In this document: positions 9,576 through 19,966 of the stretch, one piece after another
Layout: every line of letters begins with the position of its first letter
Numbering within the stretch: position 1 is the stretch's first letter
Assembly (NCBI RefSeq): GCF_009695605.1
Contig: NZ_VUNQ01000002.1
Location: forward strand, 1-64,000
DNA length: 64,000 nt
Direction of reading: 5' to 3'
Origin: Tissierella pigra
GTDB taxonomy: Bacteria; Bacillota; Clostridia; Tissierellales; Tissierellaceae
The notes under the pieces: generated by a model
Told to the model about the DNA's origin: nothing
What the model saw: the letters and a program-made list of their open reading frames with translations, nothing else
The model's database searches: none
Made by a program: the position numbers and the translations under genes

Positions 9576-12500
9576 TTATCTATTTTCTCCAATAGCTTGT
9601 ACAAATCTCTGTAAAATAACAGATACTTCAGCACGAGTAGCCATCTTAGTAGGCTGAATCATACCATTATTATTTTCTGTAATAATTTCATTAGCCACAC
9701 ACCAATTCATAGCCAGCTGTGCCCAGTTGCTAGTATTATTAATATCTACTGCAAACTTTTCCAAATCTTCATTGCCTTTAAAGCTATGATCATAACCATA
9801 AACTTTAGCATATCTATAAATTATCGTAGCTAATTGCTCACGACTAACAAATGAATCTGGAGCAAATTTTCCATCACCAGTTCCAGATATGATTCCATTT
9901 TCTGCAGCCCAGCTAATTGCCTCAGAGTAGTAAGAATTTTTATTAACATCAGTAAACATTTGTTTACCCTGTGACTTTTCTTCATTTTCTAAACGATTAA
10001 GAACAGTTACAAGCATTCCACGATTCATAAAATCATTAGGTCCAAAGTTTGTCTGAGATTTTCCCATAAACAACTCACGAGCTGTAACAAAGGATATTGC
10101 CTCTTCTGCATAATGATTCCTAATATCGGTGAAAGTATCTTCTTTTTGTAAGATTTTCACAGTACCTAGTTCAGATATATTTGCATATACATCTCCATTA
10201 GATAAAACTATACTCTTACGTAATATTTTTTGGTCCCCATTTGGATATTGTAATACTGCTACGAATTTTTGACTAGTGGCTCCAACAGGTAAAATAATTT
10301 CTAATCCTCCTGGAATATTTCTCATTTCCGTACCATTAATCTTTACTGATATATCTATACTATCTCTTTGAATACTCAAAATTTTGATTTCCATTATACC
10401 ATCGTTAAAAGCTGCTAACGCCTTATTTGGTAAAGTAATAGTACTATTACTAGTCTTGATTACCAAATCAACCCCAAATTTGGCAAGTTTTAGATGACCA
10501 TCCTTAGGTAGTTGTACCTGAACAAAATCCTGGTCTCCCAATCTTTGTGGAATAATAACTACATTATCAGCCTTGTGCTCAGCTAATATTTCTATCATCT
10601 TAGTTAATTGTTTGTTATCCACATTAATTAAAGCAATACCATCTTTTATTGTAGGTTCAAGTTTAAGCTCTACCCTACCATTACTGTATGTCGGTTCTGC
10701 TTTTGTAGTAGTTTTATTGTCCTCCTTAGGTGAATGAATATTACCCGATCCTGATTCCGTTGGTGTACTTCCACCTGGTTCTGTTGGTTCTGTTGGTTCT
10801 GTTGGTTCTGTTGGTTCTGTTGGATCTATTGGGTCTATTGGCATCTTTTCATCATTTATTAATGTAACATTAATCTGTCCCATATTTGCTGCACGATAAG
10901 CATAGAAATACATCCATGGCACTAGATTTTGAGTCTCCCTTGGCGTCACTCCCATATAAGACAACTTATCTGGGCTAAAACCTTCAACTGCCTGATATTC
11001 TTCCCATGCCAACTCTTGCCCAACGGGTAAGAAATGGTCTCCATAGTATACAGTAGCCTCACTAATTTCTATGTTAGATGGCATTCTAATAGTAAACTTA
11101 CCATCTGTTTCAATTATGCCCCGATAAAGTTTATCATTTGCTTCTACAACTACTATATTATCTTGTTGGCTAGTCTTTCGTCCAAATAGACGATAATTCA
11201 TTTCTGAATTGATTCCCGCTTCTTGCATCGTCTTAGTTCCCTGGTCGAAAATCTTACCACTAAGAACTAACTCTTCTCCATCAACACTATAGTACCAATT
11301 TTCATCTATAGAATTATTAAAAGTAATCTCTGGTAAAGTATTATCTACTACAAAATCCATTGAGAAAAATGCTTCTTCACCATTTAAATTTTGAGGATGA
11401 AGTACGAACTTATAGTGTCCCTCTGGTAAAAGCTCCATCTCATTAGCTAAAACTTTTTTACCATCCCTTTCTATATATGGATAGTACCAGCCTGTCATAA
11501 GACCCCAATAATACCAATTTCCCCCAGTGCTAGTATCATTATACTTTTCCTTATCTACATATCCTATAATATTCCCTTTAGAATCTGCTATTAAACAATC
11601 AAAGAAATCGAAATCTCTAATAAATTGATAGTGAACAATGGACTCAGAACTTTTGTGAGGTGATAACTCTTTAATTTGACGATCTTCCCCGTTAGAAATA
11701 GCTGCTACCTGAACGAAAGTTAATTTGTCATTATAAGCTGACTCATCCTTCCATTCATTATCCACATAAATAGCAAATGGCATATAAAGGGTAATAGGAT
11801 TACTAGTTCCTTCCTGAGTTAGCTTTAAATATCCTTCATAGATTCCAGGCTCCGCTGCTGAAGATACATTAGCTATTATATCAATAGTTTTCTCACCATT
11901 AGAAGATACTCTAATATTATTCTCAGAAGTTTCTACAGTAACATTTCTATAACCGCTCATCTCTATCGTAACATTAAACATTTCATCTCCTATTCCGTCG
12001 TTATTTAATGTAACAGGAATTGTCTTAGTAGAATCTTTACCAGACTTAACTAGTCCAAAACTAATAGTAGTACCTTCTGTGTTCTGCATATCAATGTCAC
12101 CTGTAGATGTACGATAGTAGGCATTATAGTTAGTTGCCGTAGCATAAAAATTTGTATTATCTAATGCTACATGAGGTTGTATCATACCAGAACCTTGAGT
12201 ATAAACACTTTCAGCCATAATCTTAGGATCTGCCGTATTGGCTAAATGGGCCTTAAGTTGCAACGCATTCCAATTAGGATTCTGCTGTTTAAGTATAGCT
12301 GCAAAAGCTGAGATATGAGGTGTTGCCATAGAAGTACCTGTCATTGCAGCATAAGAATAGTCATAATCATTTACACCAGCATAAAATTGAGGCACAGTAG
12401 ATAAGACGCTAGTTCCATTAGCTGTAATATCTGGTCTTACATCATAAGTTGATTTAACTGGACCACGAGAACTACTGCTATTAATTTCTACCTCTCCCAA

Positions 12501-14498
12501 ATCTTCCATATTTGTAAAGCTAATTTCATATTCCTTTCCAGCTTCCATTCCTTCAATTAATTTCATACCTTCTTCATAGCTAACTGTGAATACAGGCAAA
12601 TAATTATTGTAGGATTGTTGATAGAAGGAGATATTACTATAATCCTGTCCAGGATTATTAATAACAATAATTGATCCTCCATGAAGATTGCGAAGTCTTC
12701 TTACAGTATCATCGAAAGATTGTCCACGCTTTAAAACCACAATAGTATTTTCCCAATCATTCTTTTCTTTATGGGTTTCCTTATATGAATTAAATTCTTC
12801 CTCTAATCCAACCCCTAAATTATCCCAGGTGCTTTCTACAATTCTCTCTTCTTTTATTTTTTTCCCTTCTACCTCTTCTATCTCTTCTACTTTTTCTGAC
12901 TCCTTTACTTCTTCTGACTCCTTTACTTCTTCTAACTCCTCTACTTCTTCTAACTCCTCTACTTCTTCTAACTCTTCTACTTCTTCTAACTCCTCTACTT
13001 CTTCTAACTCCTCTACCTCTTCTACCTCTTCTACCTCTTCTACCTCTTCTATCTCTTCTACTTCTTCTATCTCTTCTACTTGGTTTATTGACTGAGTTTT
13101 CTTTACTGTTGGCAACAGTAACATTTTATAAGTACTGTCTTGTGTAGGTCTTAGATAACTTCCTCTTAATTCATATAGACCTTGTTTCTCAATCACCTTA
13201 TTCTCCCACTCATCTCTAATTAAGTTAATTTCTGCCCCTTGACTTTCTATTTCTTCATCATTAACTCTAACAGTAAATTTCTTATCTACTGATGGGAGCA
13301 TTGCATTAGCAACAGTCATTACTAGCGGGGAAGTTGAAGGAGACCAAAGGGTACTACTATTAGGCCCTGTATTACCAGCACATACGACAAAAAGTACATC
13401 AGGATTAATTAAAGCAAGGTTATTTATAGCTACAGTAGTAATGTGTGATGGCCCATTTTCTCTACTCCATCCTAGAGACATATTAATAATCTCACAACCA
13501 TCTTCCACTGCATCCTCCATGGCGCTAATAAGCCAACTAGCTTGGACACTGTCGTTTTCATTGATTACCTTATAACTAACAAGGGTTGCTTCAGAAGCAA
13601 TTCCTAAGGCAGATATTGGACTATTGACTCCTCGTCCAACAACTGTACCTGATACATGAGTACCATGACCTTGATCGTCCATAGGATCATTTTCTCCCCT
13701 ACCGTTATTAATGTAATTTCTTCCAATGAACTTACCATTAAGAAGTTCTTCTACTTGTGGAATTCTCCCGTTTGGAAGTGTGTCAGAAAAAGTATCTTTT
13801 AGGTCAGGGTGATTATAATCAACACCGCTATCGATAACTCCTACAGTTACACCTCTTCCCGTGAATCCCTTTTCTATTAGCTTATTCACCTCATAATACT
13901 TACGGCTATCCCCCATTCCAACCTGGATAGTTTCTCCTGTACCGCTTGAGATTCCAAATAATTCCTTGCTTATATCATCGTAGTCTACCTCAGGCAGGTC
14001 TACCTTAATCTCTTCATCTGGATAGATAGCGTACACACTTTCAAGCTCCATCAACTTTGGAATAAGTGTATCTGATACTGTTAAGGCAAACCCATTGATA
14101 GCACTTGTATACGTGGCATTTATATTATAAATACTAACAGCTCTTGATTTAAAGTTCGATGATTGACCAGATAACTCATCTAATGCTGTTAGAAAATCTG
14201 CTCTATCACGCTCCGCATTCATTGCGGCATTAAAGGTAGAAAATGTTTTTCTATCTTTATACGTTCCTACTACGTGTTCCAATTCTTCTGGTTGATTAGT
14301 TAACTCTACAATGATTGAAATCTGCCTTCCATCACCTTTAAGGGCATATTCCCCATCAAATCCAATTAAGCCACCAGAATGTCTCGTTTTCTGGGTGCTT
14401 CCAGATGTGATTTGTTCTGCAAAACTTCCTGGGGTCATTCCCAATACAAGAGAAAAAATTAATATAAAACTAAGAATCCTTTGTCTAACTAGTTTCAC
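9576..14498 (-). CDS. secreted subtilisin-like serine protease with three SLH domains
   Basis: A giant cell-surface S8 protease, about 1640 residues. Residues below are counted from the upstream GTG at 14507. The signal peptide is at 1-30 (ending GSFA). An inhibitor-like region with VSIYNINATYTSAINGFA precedes the catalytic domain, with D226 (VIDSGVD), H281 (GHGTHVSG) and S726 (GTSMATPH). A protease-associated insert lies between His and Ser. It contains a low-complexity acidic block at about 475-546 made of VEELEE-type repeats. Beyond the catalytic domain come a long beta-rich region, a PTEPTEP linker (about 1222-1244) and three SLH domains from about residue 1456 that should bind secondary cell-wall polymer. 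GTG at 14507 is only one base from AAGGAG, so GTG at 14498 is the better start. It could provide peptides for the adjacent Opp importer. Confidence 0.93.
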   Translation of the reverse strand: MKLVRQRILSFILIFSLVLGMTPGSFAEQITSGSTQKTRHSGGLIGFDGEYALKGDGRQISIIVELTNQPEELEHVVGTYKDRKTFSTFNAAMNAERDRADFLTALDELSGQSSNFKSRAVSIYNINATYTSAINGFALTVSDTLIPKLMELESVYAIYPDEEIKVDLPEVDYDDISKELFGISSGTGETIQVGMGDSRKYYEVNKLIEKGFTGRGVTVGVIDSGVDYNHPDLKDTFSDTLPNGRIPQVEELLNGKFIGRNYINNGRGENDPMDDQGHGTHVSGTVVGRGVNSPISALGIASEATLVSYKVINENDSVQASWLISAMEDAVEDGCEIINMSLGWSRENGPSHITTVAINNLALINPDVLFVVCAGNTGPNSSTLWSPSTSPLVMTVANAMLPSVDKKFTVRVNDEEIESQGAEINLIRDEWENKVIEKQGLYELRGSYLRPTQDSTYKMLLLPTVKKTQSINQVEEIEEVEEIEEVEEVEEVEEVEELEEVEELEEVEELEEVEELEEVEELEEVKESEEVKESEKVEEIEEVEGKKIKEERIVESTWDNLGVGLEEEFNSYKETHKEKNDWENTIVVLKRGQSFDDTVRRLRNLHGGSIIVINNPGQDYSNISFYQQSYNNYLPVFTVSYEEGMKLIEGMEAGKEYEISFTNMEDLGEVEINSSSSRGPVKSTYDVRPDITANGTSVLSTVPQFYAGVNDYDYSYAAMTGTSMATPHISAFAAILKQQNPNWNALQLKAHLANTADPKIMAESVYTQGSGMIQPHVALDNTNFYATATNYNAYYRTSTGDIDMQNTEGTTISFGLVKSGKDSTKTIPVTLNNDGIGDEMFNVTIEMSGYRNVTVETSENNIRVSSNGEKTIDIIANVSSAAEPGIYEGYLKLTQEGTSNPITLYMPFAIYVDNEWKDESAYNDKLTFVQVAAISNGEDRQIKELSPHKSSESIVHYQFIRDFDFFDCLIADSKGNIIGYVDKEKYNDTSTGGNWYYWGLMTGWYYPYIERDGKKVLANEMELLPEGHYKFVLHPQNLNGEEAFFSMDFVVDNTLPEITFNNSIDENWYYSVDGEELVLSGKIFDQGTKTMQEAGINSEMNYRLFGRKTSQQDNIVVVEANDKLYRGIIETDGKFTIRMPSNIEISEATVYYGDHFLPVGQELAWEEYQAVEGFSPDKLSYMGVTPRETQNLVPWMYFYAYRAANMGQINVTLINDEKMPIDPIDPTEPTEPTEPTEPTEPGGSTPTESGSGNIHSPKEDNKTTTKAEPTYSNGRVELKLEPTIKDGIALINVDNKQLTKMIEILAEHKADNVVIIPQRLGDQDFVQVQLPKDGHLKLAKFGVDLVIKTSNSTITLPNKALAAFNDGIMEIKILSIQRDSIDISVKINGTEMRNIPGGLEIILPVGATSQKFVAVLQYPNGDQKILRKSIVLSNGDVYANISELGTVKILQKEDTFTDIRNHYAEEAISFVTARELFMGKSQTNFGPNDFMNRGMLVTVLNRLENEEKSQGKQMFTDVNKNSYYSEAISWAAENGIISGTGDGKFAPDSFVSREQLATIIYRYAKVYGYDHSFKGNEDLEKFAVDINNTSNWAQLAMNWCVANEIITENNNGMIQPTKMATRAEVSVILQRFVQAIGENR
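10776..10842 (-). repeat. 9-bp tandem repeat coding for Pro-Thr-Glu
   Basis: Near-identical 9-base units (GGTTCTGTT on the plus strand) code for a PTEPTEPTEP linker with PIDPIDP at its front. It separates the beta-rich region from the C-terminal part with the SLH domains. Such units can change number by slippage. Confidence 0.85.
12867..13081 (-). repeat. acidic minisatellite inside the protease gene
   Basis: A run of 9- and 18-base units on the theme (plus strand) TCTACTTCTTCTAACTCC codes for repeated VEEVEELEE and KESEE segments, giving about 70 residues rich in Glu. It lies inside the protease-associated insert, between the catalytic His and Ser. The pure purine/pyrimidine strand bias and repeat structure mark it as prone to length change. 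Confidence 0.9.
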
Positions 14499-14507
14499 TA
14501 CTTTCAC

Positions 14508-15048
14508 ACTCCTTATATGATATTAGCCATTTAAACTTAGGCATTAAACCCTATTCCAAGATGGTGAAAAGCAAAGATGATATGCTATAGGAAAGGTTAG
14601 TCTTTGTACTTTGATAAGGTTATATAGTCCAATAAATTTAAAATATAGTCTATATCCTAGTTGAAAACTAAATTGATTAAAAATTTTATGAATATATATC
14701 GATTAATCGCTTATCCCTTGCTTCACCTCCTTAATTATGGAATTTATCGCAATAAGAAATATTCTTTATACGTGATATTATTTAAACAGATAATTAATTT
14801 GGACTATTAAGTCTTAATACTTATTGTAAAAATATAAAACGAATAATAGTTTAAAGTATCTTTTCGTTTTCTTATTTACAGAAAATTGTAAACCTTATCT
14901 TAAGACAAACTATACCATATATTCCTTTATGTTACAATATAATTATCGAAGTTTATGTTAGAAACTTTTCTAATGCATTTTTGATTTAGTATTGAATTAA
15001 TTTTCAGTATATTGTATCATTTATATAAGACTAATTAGGAGGGGTCAA
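14508..15048. other. 541-base divergent intergenic region
   Basis: It separates the minus-strand protease from the plus-strand regulator. I see the regulator promoter at its right end, and a Shine-Dalgarno-like AAGGAGGTGAAG on the minus strand near 14730 that is followed by no open frame longer than a few codons (an in-frame TAA comes after GTG AAG CAA GGG ATA AGC GAT). I recognise no riboswitch. The protease mRNA may have a long leader. Confidence 0.5.
14992..15020 (+). promoter_or_regulatory. sigma-A-type promoter of the ArsR-like regulator
   Basis: TTGAAT and TATCAT are separated by 17 bases, and the ATG is 28 bases downstream of the -10 element. Confidence 0.5.
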
Positions 15049-16113
15049 ATGGAAAGCATAATATCATGTAAAATTGAATATAACAAAGCAATCGAATTTA
15101 TTGTATCTATTCTGAAATATACTAATAGTAAAACTCGTCAAATTTATTGGAATACTCCAGACTTGGAAAAAGACATTGCTAAAGGAATTATGGATTTTTC
15201 TCCAAATAAGGAAGTAAAGGATTGGTTGAAATATATAGATGATAATATTTCTCCTTTTTTTCGTAATGACTTAATATTTGTAACAGATGAAACCTATAGA
15301 TTATTAGATGTTTGTCTAAATCTAGTGATGATGGAAGATATAAAAGATCCTTTGGAATTAATAGAATCTCTAAAGACTTTAGATACTTCTACTATGATTG
15401 AATTCTCCTATAAATATTATGAGCTTCCAGCTTCACTAGATGATGATATAGAGTTGAAAGATACCTTAACTGAAGCTTATTCCCCTGAAATAGCATCAGC
15501 CTTTATGCAGATGAAAATTCATCCTTTAGAATATAAAAATAAGTTAATAGATGTATTGCAAATTTTTTATAAGGAGTTTTATGAACCCTTTGAGGACAGA
15601 GTTTATAATTATATGGATGAAAGACTTATTTTTCACAATGATCTATTTAAAAAAGATCCTACTGATTTCATAAATACTATTGGAATTGGAGACTATTCTA
15701 AAGCTATAGAGCTTCACAAAGAAATGATTATTTATATGAGTTTTTATATGGATGTAGGAGTAATTTATTTTACATTTGAAGATATTCTAGTCATGTCCTG
15801 TGGGCAAACTGTAGAACATAGATTTGAAAACAGAAAGAAACGTGACACATATAAGGCATTATTTAAAGCATTATCTGATGATAAGAGAATAGAGATATTA
15901 AAATTAACTTCCAAAAGACCTTGGTATAACAAGGAGCTAGCAGATTATTTTCACTTAACTACAGCTACTCTTTCCTATCACTTAAACTTACTTCTAGACT
16001 TAGAAATATTAAACTTTGAGCCTAGTATTATAAATAACAGATACTACTACACTACAAATAAAGACAGTCTTAAAAAACTTTTCAATATGGCCTTAGAGGA
16101 TTTATTAGACTAA
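15049..16113 (+). CDS. ArsR-type winged-helix transcriptional regulator with long N-terminal domain
   Basis: 354 residues. The C-terminal 80 or so form an ArsR-like winged helix: FKALSDDKRIEILKLTSKRP, then KELADYFHLTTATLSYHLNLL as the recognition region, then the wing around NRYYYTTN. The first 270 residues are an uncharacterised helical domain of the kind found in several large Firmicute ArsR proteins and may sense a ligand. No metal-binding cysteine cluster (such as ELCVCDL) is seen, so metal sensing is not supported. The start follows TAGGAGGGGTCAA. Its target is unknown; it could control the divergent protease or the YihY gene 77 bases downstream. Confidence 0.8.
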   Translation: MESIISCKIEYNKAIEFIVSILKYTNSKTRQIYWNTPDLEKDIAKGIMDFSPNKEVKDWLKYIDDNISPFFRNDLIFVTDETYRLLDVCLNLVMMEDIKDPLELIESLKTLDTSTMIEFSYKYYELPASLDDDIELKDTLTEAYSPEIASAFMQMKIHPLEYKNKLIDVLQIFYKEFYEPFEDRVYNYMDERLIFHNDLFKKDPTDFINTIGIGDYSKAIELHKEMIIYMSFYMDVGVIYFTFEDILVMSCGQTVEHRFENRKKRDTYKALFKALSDDKRIEILKLTSKRPWYNKELADYFHLTTATLSYHLNLLLDLEILNFEPSIINNRYYYTTNKDSLKKLFNMALEDLLD

Positions 16114-16190
16114 GAAACTAACTCCAACTAATGTTTAAATATGTATTTCTATGGTAAAATACTAGTATATATAGTTGGGGGGGTGTTTTT

Positions 16191-17045
16191 TTGTTAAATT
16201 GGCTAGATAAGTATAATAATAAAAATAGTCGATTCTTAAAAGAATTATTGTTCAGAATAGGAGATGATAATGTAACTGCAATAGGTGCCCAATTGTCATA
16301 TTATTTAATATTATCCATATTCCCATTTCTAATATTTTTTCTAAATATATTAACGTATACACCTATTGCTCGAGAGGATGTATTACATAGTATAATAGTT
16401 TTGCTACCAATGGATACTCAAAGGATAATATATACTTTGCTAGTAGAAACCATAACAACCAGTAGTGAAACTCTTCTTTCCCTAAGTGCTATAACTGGTC
16501 TTTGGGCTGCTTCTAAGGGAATAATGGCACTTATTCGGGCGTTGAACAAAGCATATGATGTAAATGAGACAAGGAATTATATAGAATTAAGAGCCATGGC
16601 TATATTATTTACCTTAGCACTTTTATTCTTGTTACTTATTGTACTTTTAACTTTAGTCTTTGGAGAAGTCCTTGGAAATCGATTATTTGATTTTCTAGGA
16701 ATTACACAAAAGTTTATTTCCTTTTGGCGATATTTTAGAGTTATTATATCCTTAGGTTTTATGATTCTTATATTTGCATTATTATATAGATTTATACCTT
16801 CCATAAGAAGTCATGGGAAAATTAGCTTAAAGAGTGCTATGCCTGGTGCCATATTTGCATCTATTGGTTGGATTTTTACATCTACTATATTTTCATATTA
16901 TGTAAATAACTTTGCAAACTATGGAAAGACCTATGGTAGTCTTGGTGGAATCATTGTTTTACTTATTTGGCTTTATATGAGCAGTATTATAATAATATTA
17001 GGCGGAGAAATAAATGCTACATTGTGGTATGTAAAAAATAATTAA
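16191..17045 (+). CDS. YihY/virulence factor BrkB family membrane protein
   Basis: An integral membrane protein of 284 residues with about six hydrophobic helices. The family hallmarks are the amphipathic N-terminus followed by ALIGAQLSYYLILSIFPF-type sequence (here DDNVTAIGAQLSYYLILS), the WAASKGIMALIRALNKAYD block, and the C-terminal YGSLGGIIVLLIWLYMSS and GGEINA. It was once called ribonuclease BN, but that activity is not a property of the family, and its function is not established. The TTG start at 16191 follows GGGGGGTG. A perfect palindromic terminator closes the gene. Confidence 0.9.
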   Translation: MLNWLDKYNNKNSRFLKELLFRIGDDNVTAIGAQLSYYLILSIFPFLIFFLNILTYTPIAREDVLHSIIVLLPMDTQRIIYTLLVETITTSSETLLSLSAITGLWAASKGIMALIRALNKAYDVNETRNYIELRAMAILFTLALLFLLLIVLLTLVFGEVLGNRLFDFLGITQKFISFWRYFRVIISLGFMILIFALLYRFIPSIRSHGKISLKSAMPGAIFASIGWIFTSTIFSYYVNNFANYGKTYGSLGGIIVLLIWLYMSSIIIILGGEINATLWYVKNN

Positions 17046-17048
17046 AAT

Positions 17049-17080
17049 AATAGGTTAGACCAATTGGTCTAACCTATTGT
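17049..17080. terminator. bidirectional terminator between yihY-like gene and chemoreceptor
   Basis: A 13-bp perfect stem with AATT loop (17049-17078), flanked by A-rich sequence on the left and TGTTTTTA on the right. It serves the two convergent genes. Confidence 0.85.
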
Positions 17081-17082
17081 TT

Positions 17083-19119
17083 TTACATTTCAAATTTTGC
17101 TACTAAATCCCTTAGTTCCATTGCTAATTGAGACAGAGACTCTGATGATGATGCAATTTCTTCCATGGAAGCTGTTTGCTCCTCTGTTGCTGCAGATATA
17201 TTTTGAATACTGTCATTTATACCTCTACTCATACTTTCAATGGCTACTGCCCCTTTTACTGCATTTTCTGTTCCTTGTGCTACTTGATTTATGGCCTTAG
17301 TAATATTGTCTACCTGTGCTGTTACTTGATTTATAGATTCAGATATCTGATTAAAATATTCTATAGATTCCTTTACAGTAGTCATACCCTTATTTATTTC
17401 AGAATTGCTTAACTCCATATTATGGTTAGCCTTTTCTATTATAGTATGGTTTTCTCTTATTATATTATCTATTCTACCAGTGGATACTGCTGTTTCTTCA
17501 GCTAGTTTTCTAATTTCATCAGCTACTACAGAAAAACCACGACCAGCCTCCCCCGCTCTTGCTGCCTCTATAGCAGCGTTTAATGCAAGTAAGTTTGTCT
17601 GTTCTGCTATGGACCTAATTACATTTATAATTTCATCCATTTCATTGGAGCTATTGTCTACTTCTAATAAAGAAGTTTTTACTTCTTCAGAACTCTTTAC
17701 AATATTATTCATTTGAACATCTGTATCAACCATTTTAGACTTACCTATATGAGTTTTATCTGCTACCTCACTGCTTAAAGTATCTATGGATTCTGCATTG
17801 CTACTTATTTCTTGGATTTGAGCAGAGATTTCTTCCATATAAGATGTAACATTTAATAAATCATTTAATTGATTTTCAGAGCTTATAACAATTTCAGAAG
17901 AAGCCTCTGCCATATTAGTAGAAGCAGAAGTAGATTCCTCAGATATGGCAGTTAGCTCTTCAGAAGAAGATGCCACCTGCTCCGCTGACACATTTACCAT
18001 ACTGGCAAAATCCCTTAGATTCTCAATTACAATCTTATTTGCCTTTCCTATTTCTCCTATTTCATCTCTCCTATTTAAAACCTTAGGATTTATATCACTT
18101 TTAAGATTTAACCTTGCTAATGCCTTCATGTTTTCGGTTATTTCTCTTATGGGTTTAATAATGGAGTTGCTAAATAAAACTGAATATATTACACCTATTC
18201 CTAAGGCGGATATTGTAATGATTATCATGAATTTTCTCAAATCATTTAAATCCTTTGCCATTTCACTTACATCTATGGCAACTGCCACAGACCAACCTTT
18301 GCTCCCTACTGGTGTATAACTAGCATATCTCATTTTGCCATCATAGAAGTATTGGTCTACATTGGACTCACCGGCAACCATTCTCTCAAATACATTTACT
18401 AAACCATCATATTCAGGTATTGCTTTCATCTTCTCTATGGTAATTTCTCCAGATTCAACTACTTCTTGAATATTATATGCTATTAATTCTCCATGTTCAT
18501 TGACTAAATAAGCATCACCAGTTTCTCCAAAGCTTATTTCATTTATAATTCCATAAAGTTCATCGACAGATTTAGAGCCTAATAATACTCCAACTATTTT
18601 TCCATCATGTTTAATAGGCGCAGAAATAGGCAGTAGATTTTCTCCTGTTATTTGACTTTTAATGGCTTCTAGTAAAACACTTTGTCCACTTTTTGCTAAT
18701 TTAAAATCAGCACTGTCAGAAAGGTCTAAAGTACTTCCATCTTCCAATTGTACAATTCCATTTAAATCTGCAATGTATAATTCTGTATAACCTAGTCTTT
18801 CTTTCTCTTGTCTCATAATACTAAACTTTTCTTCCATACTTATTTCTGGATTAGATATAATGTCGTGACTAGCAACACCTTCAATACCAATTAAGAACTT
18901 GTCTATCTTTTCATTAATTATTTTAGCTGAGTCATAAGCTTTATTGGATAAAATTGTATCCATATGTCCATTTATACTCTTAGAAAAAAGTATATATGAT
19001 ATTAAACCCATAGATAAAGACACTATTAGTAAAATCAATACATTTGATATAATCATTCTCGTTTTTAAACTTCCAGATTTACCACTAACCCTCGTTTCAT
19101 CTTTTTTTGTTTTTTTCAT
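17083..19119 (-). CDS. methyl-accepting chemotaxis protein
   Basis: A 678-residue transmembrane chemoreceptor. Membrane helix 1 is at about residues 22-48 ([20 protein letters not shown]). An extracellular double-Cache sensor domain follows, with the [13 protein letters not shown] and [16 protein letters not shown] strands. Helix 2 is near residue 295 and a HAMP domain follows ([15 protein letters not shown]). The cytoplasmic signalling hairpin carries the conserved tip [20 protein letters not shown]. The start follows TAAGGAGATGCTGTA. Ligands of such Cache receptors are usually amino acids or carboxylates, but this one cannot be predicted. Confidence 0.96.
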   Translation of the reverse strand: MKKTKKDETRVSGKSGSLKTRMIISNVLILLIVSLSMGLISYILFSKSINGHMDTILSNKAYDSAKIINEKIDKFLIGIEGVASHDIISNPEISMEEKFSIMRQEKERLGYTELYIADLNGIVQLEDGSTLDLSDSADFKLAKSGQSVLLEAIKSQITGENLLPISAPIKHDGKIVGVLLGSKSVDELYGIINEISFGETGDAYLVNEHGELIAYNIQEVVESGEITIEKMKAIPEYDGLVNVFERMVAGESNVDQYFYDGKMRYASYTPVGSKGWSVAVAIDVSEMAKDLNDLRKFMIIITISALGIGVIYSVLFSNSIIKPIREITENMKALARLNLKSDINPKVLNRRDEIGEIGKANKIVIENLRDFASMVNVSAEQVASSSEELTAISEESTSASTNMAEASSEIVISSENQLNDLLNVTSYMEEISAQIQEISSNAESIDTLSSEVADKTHIGKSKMVDTDVQMNNIVKSSEEVKTSLLEVDNSSNEMDEIINVIRSIAEQTNLLALNAAIEAARAGEAGRGFSVVADEIRKLAEETAVSTGRIDNIIRENHTIIEKANHNMELSNSEINKGMTTVKESIEYFNQISESINQVTAQVDNITKAINQVAQGTENAVKGAVAIESMSRGINDSIQNISAATEEQTASMEEIASSSESLSQLAMELRDLVAKFEM

Positions 19120-19141
19120 TACAGCATCTCCTTATATTTAA

Positions 19142-19170
19142 ATTAGATATATATGTATAATATATGTCAA
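19142..19170 (-). promoter_or_regulatory. candidate sigma-A-type promoter of the chemoreceptor
   Basis: Minus strand TTGACA, 17 bases, TCTAAT, 23 bases before the start codon. The -35 box is perfect and the -10 box fair. Confidence 0.5.
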
Positions 19171-19353
19171 ACTATGTTATATGTTACCATATTTTGTCAA
19201 TATCTTCTACCTATTTATTAGAATTTAGTGAATTATTCCTATCTCTATAAAAAAATATAATCATAAATAAAATCATATAAAATTTCCAAATTTTACATGG
19301 AAAAATTTAAGGTTTTTCTAAATCTACCGATAGATATATTAGAGGTGATTATA

Positions 19354-19914
19354 ATGAGAGTTGAAAATATTCAAAGAACTACACCTGTGGCAACGACAGA
19401 TAAAATAGAAGCTGAAAAGAAAATAGATTCAAAGACAGAAGCAAAGGATACTCAAACAACTAACGAAACTCCAGCAGCAGTCTATGAGAAGACAGAGCAA
19501 AAGGAAACATCTCATGTTTATGATAAAAATACTATTCTTAAATTGAAAAGACAAAGTCAAGAAGCTCATTCCCAATTAATAAGACTAGTACAAGAAATGC
19601 TTAAACGTCAAGGAAAGAGCCTTGAGTTGTTAGGTGCTGATGAAATCGTAGAAGTAGATGAAACAGCAAGACTAGAAGCTAAAGCATTAATAGGTCCCGA
19701 TGGTCCTCTTGGAGCAGAAGCTGTAAGCCAAAGACTAGTAGATTTTGCCATAGCCATATCTGGTGGAGACAAATCTAAAGTTGAGACACTTAGGTCTGCA
19801 ATTGAGCAAGGATTTAAGGAAGCAGAAAAGATATTAGGAGAACTACCTGATGTATCTAAAGAAACTTATAAATTGACTATGGAAAAACTTGATGCTTGGG
19901 CTAAAGAAGAATAA
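19354..19914 (+). CDS. DUF5610-like motility-associated protein
   Basis: 186 residues. An N-terminal disordered segment rich in Thr/Glu/Lys (about 1-55) precedes a compact helical C-terminal domain with GPLGAEAVSQRLVDFAIAI and ELPDVSKETYKLTMEKLDAW. From memory this pattern resembles the DUF5610 domain found in polar-flagellate bacteria, where the function is unknown. The frame is open from 19297, but the ATG at 19354 follows AGAGGTGATTATA and gives MRVENIQR, so I use that. The gene stands alone between two minus-strand genes and has its own terminator. A motility link is inferred from the domain and the chemotaxis neighbours only. Confidence 0.75.
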   Translation: MRVENIQRTTPVATTDKIEAEKKIDSKTEAKDTQTTNETPAAVYEKTEQKETSHVYDKNTILKLKRQSQEAHSQLIRLVQEMLKRQGKSLELLGADEIVEVDETARLEAKALIGPDGPLGAEAVSQRLVDFAIAISGGDKSKVETLRSAIEQGFKEAEKILGELPDVSKETYKLTMEKLDAWAKEE

Positions 19915-19926
19915 TGACAACAATCC

Positions 19927-19960
19927 CCCTGTAGATAATACAGGGAGATTCTTCTTTAGT
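19927..19960 (+). terminator. terminator after the DUF5610-like gene
   Basis: Stem CCCTGTA/TACAGGG (19927-19933, 19939-19945) with a 5-base loop, followed by a T-rich but interrupted tail. Confidence 0.65.
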
Positions 19961-19966
19961 TATATT

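Noticed and set aside
12688-13095. A 135-residue Ser-rich frame on the plus strand
   Set aside because: It is the antisense reading of the acidic minisatellite in the protease gene; Ser/Thr repeats follow from the repeat itself and there is no ribosome site.
14508-15048. Cyclic di-GMP riboswitch before the surface protease
   Set aside because: I looked for the class I and II cores on the minus strand because such leaders precede clostridial adhesins, and found no convincing match.
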